A DNA stretch of 64,000 nucleotides, taken from contig DAOSEM010000004.1 of the NCBI GenBank assembly GCA_035363115.1, forward strand, positions 192,594 to 256,593, read 5' to 3'. Each line of letters begins with the position of its first letter. Position 1 is the first letter of the stretch. Of the stretch, positions 60,080-64,000 are shown piece after piece. A program made the position numbers and the translations under genes. This DNA comes from Syntrophales bacterium. Lineage in GTDB: Bacteria > Desulfobacterota > Syntrophia > Syntrophales > PHBD01. The notes beneath the pieces are model-generated. The model saw only the letters and a list, made by a program, of their open reading frames with translations, was not told the origin of the DNA and did no database searches.

Positions 60080-60925
60080 TCATTTCCCCTGGAACGACGG
60101 AAGGCGCTTCTCCCGGCGGGCGGCCAATGCCTCCCTGAAGTCGGCCGTGGTGAACGCCTCGTTCAGGCCTTTGTTTTCCAGGTTCAGGGCCGTCGTGAGG
60201 GCATCGATCAGCGGCCGGTGGAGGGTCCGCTTGGTCATGCGGACCGCGTAGCCGGCTCCCGCGGGCGGAATGAGCCGGAGCGCCGACTCGCGTGCGTAGT
60301 CCATCAGCCGGTCGTGGGGAAGCACCTTGTTGACCAGCCCCAGCTCCAGGAGCTTCTGCGCCGGGATGCGCTCGCCGAAAAACATGATCTCCTTGGCGCG
60401 CTGGAATCCGATCAGGCGGGGAAGCATGTAGCTGGAGGCGACCTCCGGGACGATGCCGAGGCGGATGAACGGCAGTTGGGCCCAGGCGTGCTCGGAGCAG
60501 TAGACAAGGTCGCAGCAGGTCAGGCACATGGTGAATCCGCCGCCGATAAACAGCCCGTTCACCGCGGCGATGATGGGCTTGTCACATTGCCACATCTTCA
60601 GGGTCATCCTGGCCTCCGCGATGTCCGTCATGTCGATCTCGGCCCTGGCCTCATCGCTCGCGGGATCCATGGCACTCGGGTGGAAATAGCCGCCGCTGCA
60701 GAAGGCCTCTTTCGTCGGATCGCCGGAGTCGGGATCGCGGGCGCCGGTGAGAATCAGGGCGTGGGCCGTCTCGTCCTTTTCAAGCGCCTCCATCGCCCAG
60801 AACAGCTCGTACGTGGTGTACTTGCTGAAGGCGTTCTTCCGTTTCGGCATGTTCAGCGTGATGGTGACGATGCCGCTGTCGTCCTTGCTGTAGAGAATTT
60901 CCTGAAACTCGTTCACCTGCATCAT
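60080..60925 (-). CDS. Enoyl-CoA hydratase/isomerase (crotonase) family protein
   Basis: 281 residues. Crotonase landmarks: VTITLNMPKRKNAFSKYT (CoA-binding start), FCSGGYFHPSAMD (oxyanion loop), NGLFIGGGFTMCLTCCDLVY (second oxyanion Gly-Gly) and LGIVPEVASSYMLPRLIG with the catalytic Glu after VP. It hydrates or isomerises an enoyl-CoA; substrate chain or ring unknown. It starts 361 bp from a divergent sigma-54 activator, and a candidate -24/-12 promoter reading toward it lies at 61149-61164, so expression is probably sigma-54 dependent. The first two codons are both ATG; either may start. Confidence 0.93.
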   Translation of the reverse strand: MMQVNEFQEILYSKDDSGIVTITLNMPKRKNAFSKYTTYELFWAMEALEKDETAHALILTGARDPDSGDPTKEAFCSGGYFHPSAMDPASDEARAEIDMTDIAEARMTLKMWQCDKPIIAAVNGLFIGGGFTMCLTCCDLVYCSEHAWAQLPFIRLGIVPEVASSYMLPRLIGFQRAKEIMFFGERIPAQKLLELGLVNKVLPHDRLMDYARESALRLIPPAGAGYAVRMTKRTLHRPLIDALTTALNLENKGLNEAFTTADFREALAARREKRLPSFQGK

Positions 60926-61148
60926 CTTCCCCTCTTTCCTCCTTCCTGTTGTGTCGAAGACGGGAAAGGCGGTTTCTCAATGCCTCGCGGTCCGGCCCCC
61001 CCATCATCGAACAGGGGCTCGCTCCGGCCGATCCTGTTGCCGATCGGTCCGGTTGCCTCCTTCCGGATGTACCTGATCCGCTTCAGCCACCACCAATCCG
61101 CGTTCCAGCCTTCTCTCAGGGATTGTGCTGCTTCGGACAGGGGACGAG

Positions 61149-61164
61149 AGCACGAAACATGCCA
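61149..61164 (-). promoter_or_regulatory. Candidate sigma-54 (-24/-12) promoter
   Basis: On the minus strand the sequence is TGGCATGTTTCGTGCT, matching TGGCAcG-N4-tTGCT with GG and GC exactly 12 bp apart. It reads toward the crotonase gene at 60925, with a leader of about 210 nt. Confidence 0.6.
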
Positions 61165-61171
61165 TCCTTAT

Positions 61172-61192
61172 ATCCTTTGAATATTAAAGGAT
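61172..61192. promoter_or_regulatory. Inverted repeat ATCCTTT-N7-AAAGGAT
   Basis: Perfect 7-bp arms around GAATATT, directly upstream of the sigma-54-like promoter and 95 bp before the activator gene. A candidate activator or autoregulatory site. Confidence 0.45.
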
Positions 61193-61286
61193 TATATTTT
61201 TCAATACGGTTTGTGGTGTTCAAATCTGTCCACATCTGTGCAAATGTGTTTTAATTGATTGTTCGAACACGATTGCGGAGAACAAT

Positions 61287-62741
61287 ATGCTGGAAAAACA
61301 AATACCTGTAGATGTCTATGCGTACCTGCCGGAGATCCTGGACTCCGTCTCTGACGCCGTCGTCATCGTCGATGTCGAACCCACGCCCCACCTGGTCCTG
61401 ATCAACAAACTGGCCTGCGAGATACTCGGAATCAAGGCGGAAGACTGGCTGGGAAAAACGAGGGACCAGTACATCGGAGGCCTCGTGGACCGGTCCCTCA
61501 TCGACGACAGGCTGCTGGAGGGGAAGGAGACCATGGGGCTCATCTATACCAAGGACGGTGTCGAGGTCCTGTCCAGGGCCCGCCCCGTTTTTGACGCCAA
61601 CGGAAAACTGAAATTCGCCATCGTGACGACCATGACGCTCAAGGAGCTCTTCGGCCTCAAGGCGAAGCTGGAGATGGAGCGCTTCGAGAAGGAGAAGTAC
61701 CGCCAGGAGATCGAGACCCTGCGCCAGTACATCAGCGCGGCGAACGACCACATTTTTCAGAAGGAAGGGATGAAGAGCCTCATCGAGTTCGTGAAGAAGG
61801 TGGCGCCCGTTGACTGCACGGTCCTGATCATGGGGGAATCGGGGGTCGGCAAGGAGGTCCTCGCCAACGCGATCCACTCCAGCAGCCCCCGCAGGCACAT
61901 GCCGTTCGTTCCGGTCAGCATCCCGGCCATTCCGGAAAATCTGCTGGAGGCGGAGCTGTTCGGGTACGAGGAGGGCGCCTTCACCGGTTCGCGGCGGGGC
62001 GGGAAGAAGGGGCTTTTCGAGATGGCCGAGGGGGGAACGCTGTTTCTGGATGAGGTCGGCGATATCCCTCCGGGCATCCAGGTCAAGATCCTCCGGGCTC
62101 TCGACACCAGCGAGATCATCCGGGTCGGCGGAACGAAACGGAGGAAGCTGGACGTGCGGATCATCTCCGCGACCAACCGGAACATGGCGGATGAAGTGAA
62201 ATCGGGCCGGTTCCGGGACGACCTGTTCTATCGCCTGAATGTTGTTCCCTTCGTCATTCATCCCCTCCGGGAGAGGCGGGAAATCATCATTCCCCTGAGC
62301 CTGGAATTCCTGCAGGCCAACAACAGGAAGTACAACTATAGCAAGAGAATGACCGAAGGAGCCCTCGAGGAGCTGCGAAGGCATCCCTGGCCGGGTAATA
62401 TCCGGGAGCTGAAAAACGTGGTCGAGCGGCTGACGATCATGAGCGACAGCCAGCTCATCACGGACCTGCATGTTCGCGAGATCCTGTCCGCGCCGGGAGA
62501 AGGGGAGATGGTGCTGCGGGTTCCCGATCCGGAGCCGTCGAGGCCGGACGCTCTGGAGAACGGGACATCCATCCTGGGCGAGTACGAGCAGTACGAGCAG
62601 GCCATGATCCTCGATGCTCTCAAAAAGGCCCGGGGCAACAAGACCGAGGCGGCCCGGATCCTGAAGATGTCGCGGACGAGCCTTTACCAGAAACTGAAAA
62701 GGAACGACTCTTCCAGGCTTTCCAGAAAACGGACTCCATGA
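61287..62741 (+). CDS. PAS-containing sigma-54-dependent transcriptional activator
   Basis: 484 residues. An N-terminal PAS-like sensor (about 10-120), a helical linker (130-155), an AAA+ domain with Walker A GESGVGKE (near 183), the sigma-54 contact loop GAFTGS (near 231; GAFTGA in most), Walker B GGTLFLDEVGD and ATNRNM, and a C-terminal Fis HTH (KTEAARILKMSRTSLYQKLK). It activates sigma-54 promoters after ligand sensing by the PAS domain. No receiver domain, so not a two-component regulator. Divergent from the crotonase gene, its likely target. Confidence 0.95.
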   Translation: MLEKQIPVDVYAYLPEILDSVSDAVVIVDVEPTPHLVLINKLACEILGIKAEDWLGKTRDQYIGGLVDRSLIDDRLLEGKETMGLIYTKDGVEVLSRARPVFDANGKLKFAIVTTMTLKELFGLKAKLEMERFEKEKYRQEIETLRQYISAANDHIFQKEGMKSLIEFVKKVAPVDCTVLIMGESGVGKEVLANAIHSSSPRRHMPFVPVSIPAIPENLLEAELFGYEEGAFTGSRRGGKKGLFEMAEGGTLFLDEVGDIPPGIQVKILRALDTSEIIRVGGTKRRKLDVRIISATNRNMADEVKSGRFRDDLFYRLNVVPFVIHPLRERREIIIPLSLEFLQANNRKYNYSKRMTEGALEELRRHPWPGNIRELKNVVERLTIMSDSQLITDLHVREILSAPGEGEMVLRVPDPEPSRPDALENGTSILGEYEQYEQAMILDALKKARGNKTEAARILKMSRTSLYQKLKRNDSSRLSRKRTP

Positions 62742-62885
62742 GGGAGGGCTTCATGATGCTATGGCGGGGAGGGACCTGATACAGGGCCTTCCAAAACGGG
62801 CGGCCGGCCCGGTGGAATCGAAGCCCCGGATGGATGAACCGCGGGGCGCGGGGTGGCCGGACGGAGAACTGCGGGGGGCTGCGGC

Positions 62886-63434
62886 ATGTCCCTGTTCGGG
62901 GAAATCAGGCGAATCGCGAAGGAAGCCGACCGGATCGAGCTGTATCGCTTTCTCTTGATCTGGGCCGTTGTCTTCGGGGTCTTCCTGACGGTCGAGGTGT
63001 ATACCGGGTATGTCCCCGCATGGTTCCTGGTCGTCATTCCGCCGGTCATGGCGGCCGTCGTCATGGGGATTGTCGCCGGGGCCGGGGACAAAATATCCCG
63101 CACGTTCCGTGGGGGACCGAAGGCGGCCTGGAGCGCCGGAGAGCGGTCGGCCGGGGATCTGGAGAAAATCCGGTTCAGCAAGAGGCAGGGGCGTTTCGAC
63201 GAGGCCCTCTTTCTCATCAATGAGTTCCTGAAGCAGTTTCCCAAACACCCGGAGGCCCTGTTTCTGAAGGCGCAGATTCTTCACGAGGGGTTCGGCCATG
63301 ACGAATCCGCAAGGAAGTGTCTCCGGGCTGTCCTGACGGAGGTTCCCGCCTCCGAGCCGCTGCACCGGTGGGCCGACCGCTACCATGAAGACATCACCGG
63401 GGCGGGACTCAAAGAAAAAGATCCGTCGGCGTGA
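62886..63434 (+). CDS. Small membrane protein with TPR-like C-terminus
   Basis: 182 residues from the ATG giving MSLFGEIRRIAKEADRI. Two membrane segments (about 21-40 and 47-68) are followed by an Arg/Lys linker and a helical repeat region: RFDEALFLINEFLKQFPKHPEALFLKAQILHEGFGHDESARKCLR, which looks like two TPR-type units. The repeats probably face the cytoplasm and bind a partner. An earlier in-frame ATG at 62853 gives only a charged leader. It lies 144 bp after the sigma-54 activator on the same strand. No specific function can be assigned. Confidence 0.75.
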   Translation: MSLFGEIRRIAKEADRIELYRFLLIWAVVFGVFLTVEVYTGYVPAWFLVVIPPVMAAVVMGIVAGAGDKISRTFRGGPKAAWSAGERSAGDLEKIRFSKRQGRFDEALFLINEFLKQFPKHPEALFLKAQILHEGFGHDESARKCLRAVLTEVPASEPLHRWADRYHEDITGAGLKEKDPSA

Positions 63435-63936
63435 TCGCGGTCACGGCAGTTCTTCCCGGGGACAGGCAATCTTCCCGCAAGACCCCGCCGCCCCGGTACC
63501 GCTATGGAATCGCCGGATCGAACGCGGGGAATCCCCGGAATGCATGGAATTGGACAAAAACATATTGAAATAAAAGAAGCACTTCCCTATTCTCTACCTA
63601 CAAAATAACTGTGTTTGCCGAGATGTTATGTGTAAGAAGCGTGTGCAAAGGGGTGCCGGGCAGGTCATGAATGCCGCGATTCCGGTGCACGTCGACCCCG
63701 CGAAGAGACCGCAGGTCCCTCGCGGGAGACTTCCTGCCTTGTACCACTGTTTCAAGTTTCCAGGATGAACGCCGGAGAGAGCCGACGAGGCTCTCCGCCA
63801 GGCGTCCCAACCATGACGATCCGTTGCCCTCCCCGCAACTCGGGAAAGGAAGGCGCAGGGCGCGGTCAACGATATCGGCCCGCAGCAGATGGGTATTCAA
63901 ATACGCTGTTCCACGTAGACGAAGAAAGGAGACATC
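63435..63936. other. Gene-free region near the right edge
   Basis: 502 bp without a supportable gene; minus-strand frames there have no start signals or recognisable residues. A short hairpin (GAGAGCC/GGCTCTC, 63777-63795) lacks a T-run. The promoter of the last, partial gene is presumably here. Confidence 0.4.
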
Positions 63937-64000
63937 ATGCATCAAAGAAGAATGCTTCAGTTCCTGCTGGTCGTGCTCGCGCTGGTCTTCCTGTCGGCGT
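63937..64000 (+). CDS. N-terminus of an exported protein, runs off window
   Basis: Only 21 codons are present: a typical signal peptide (MHQRRMLQFLLVVLALVFLSA). GAAAGGAG stands 5-6 nt before the ATG, supporting a real start. The protein is exported or membrane-anchored; its function lies beyond the window. Confidence 0.6.
   Translation, partial: MHQRRMLQFLLVVLALVFLSA

Larger units (their letters stand above)
60926..61286. other. Regulatory region between crotonase and sigma-54 activator
   Basis: 361 bp, A/T-rich in its right third, with no gene. It contains a sigma-54-like promoter on the minus strand and a 7-bp inverted repeat immediately upstream of it. Confidence 0.6.

Overview
The window is about 64 kb of GC-rich (roughly 60-63 %) bacterial chromosome. 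Gene content suggests a strictly anaerobic or syntrophic Gram-negative of the Desulfobacterota type, near Syntrophales or Syntrophorhabdales. The pointers are a tungsten-type aldehyde:ferredoxin oxidoreductase, acyl-CoA handling genes (thiolase-like pair, AMP-dependent acyl-CoA ligase, enoyl-CoA hydratase under a sigma-54 activator), a small triheme cytochrome, outer-membrane systems (TolC, RlpA, an autotransporter-like barrel) and large PAS sensor kinases. The assignment is inferred from gene families only; no rRNA is present.

Layout. 1-3.1 kb (minus): two thiolase-like proteins, a PHP phosphoesterase and a TetR regulator with a perfect 16-bp palindrome at its promoter. 3.2-10.8 kb (plus): a DUF2845 protein, then a tightly overlapping TolC / MacA-like / MacB-like ATPase / MacB-like permease operon, an orphan oligopeptide-binding lipoprotein and a small helical protein. 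10.8-13.8 kb (minus): MBL hydrolase, an exported protein and an AMIN/Amidase_3/3xLysM amidase. metF (plus) follows with a strong terminator.

15-20.3 kb is an accessory, A/T-richer region. It holds an XRE/membrane-protein pair, a 39-bp inverted-repeat pair, a DUF3795 protein, a DUF4337 remnant, tRNA-Arg(CCG) abutted by a frameshifted tyrosine-integrase remnant, and a large metallophosphoesterase followed by a perfect 18-bp inverted repeat. 20.3-26.3 kb (minus) carries lipid and envelope genes (acyl-CoA ligase, DUF1295, PlsC-like, DUF2177, lipocalin) and a nitroreductase. 26.5-35.4 kb holds sensory genes (hybrid kinase, cNMP-binding kinase), a radical SAM protein, the outer-membrane barrel with RlpA, and a transglutaminase-like membrane protein.

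35.9-41 kb (plus) is the most unusual block: a single 887-residue FGGY (LsrK-like) kinase fused to a D-2-hydroxyacid dehydrogenase, directly followed by a class II aldolase, then a caspase-FGE fusion. 41-51.9 kb carries poorly characterised envelope proteins, an aldehyde dehydrogenase, a prepilin-like protein, the triheme cytochrome, a tandem-flavodoxin oxidoreductase, an alpha/beta-hydrolase lipoprotein and an amidohydrolase. 52-56.2 kb: a GntR/FCD regulator diverges from an aldehyde ferredoxin oxidoreductase that overlaps a creatinase-like M24 protein lacking most metal ligands. 56.2-64 kb: a CHASE2 adenylate cyclase, an M48 protease and an SH3 protein, an enoyl-CoA hydratase diverging from a sigma-54 activator (with a candidate -24/-12 promoter), a small TPR-like membrane protein and the start of one more exported protein.

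Many very long antisense reading frames in this GC-rich DNA were rejected as shadows. Database searches were not possible; family names rest on motifs visible in the translations.
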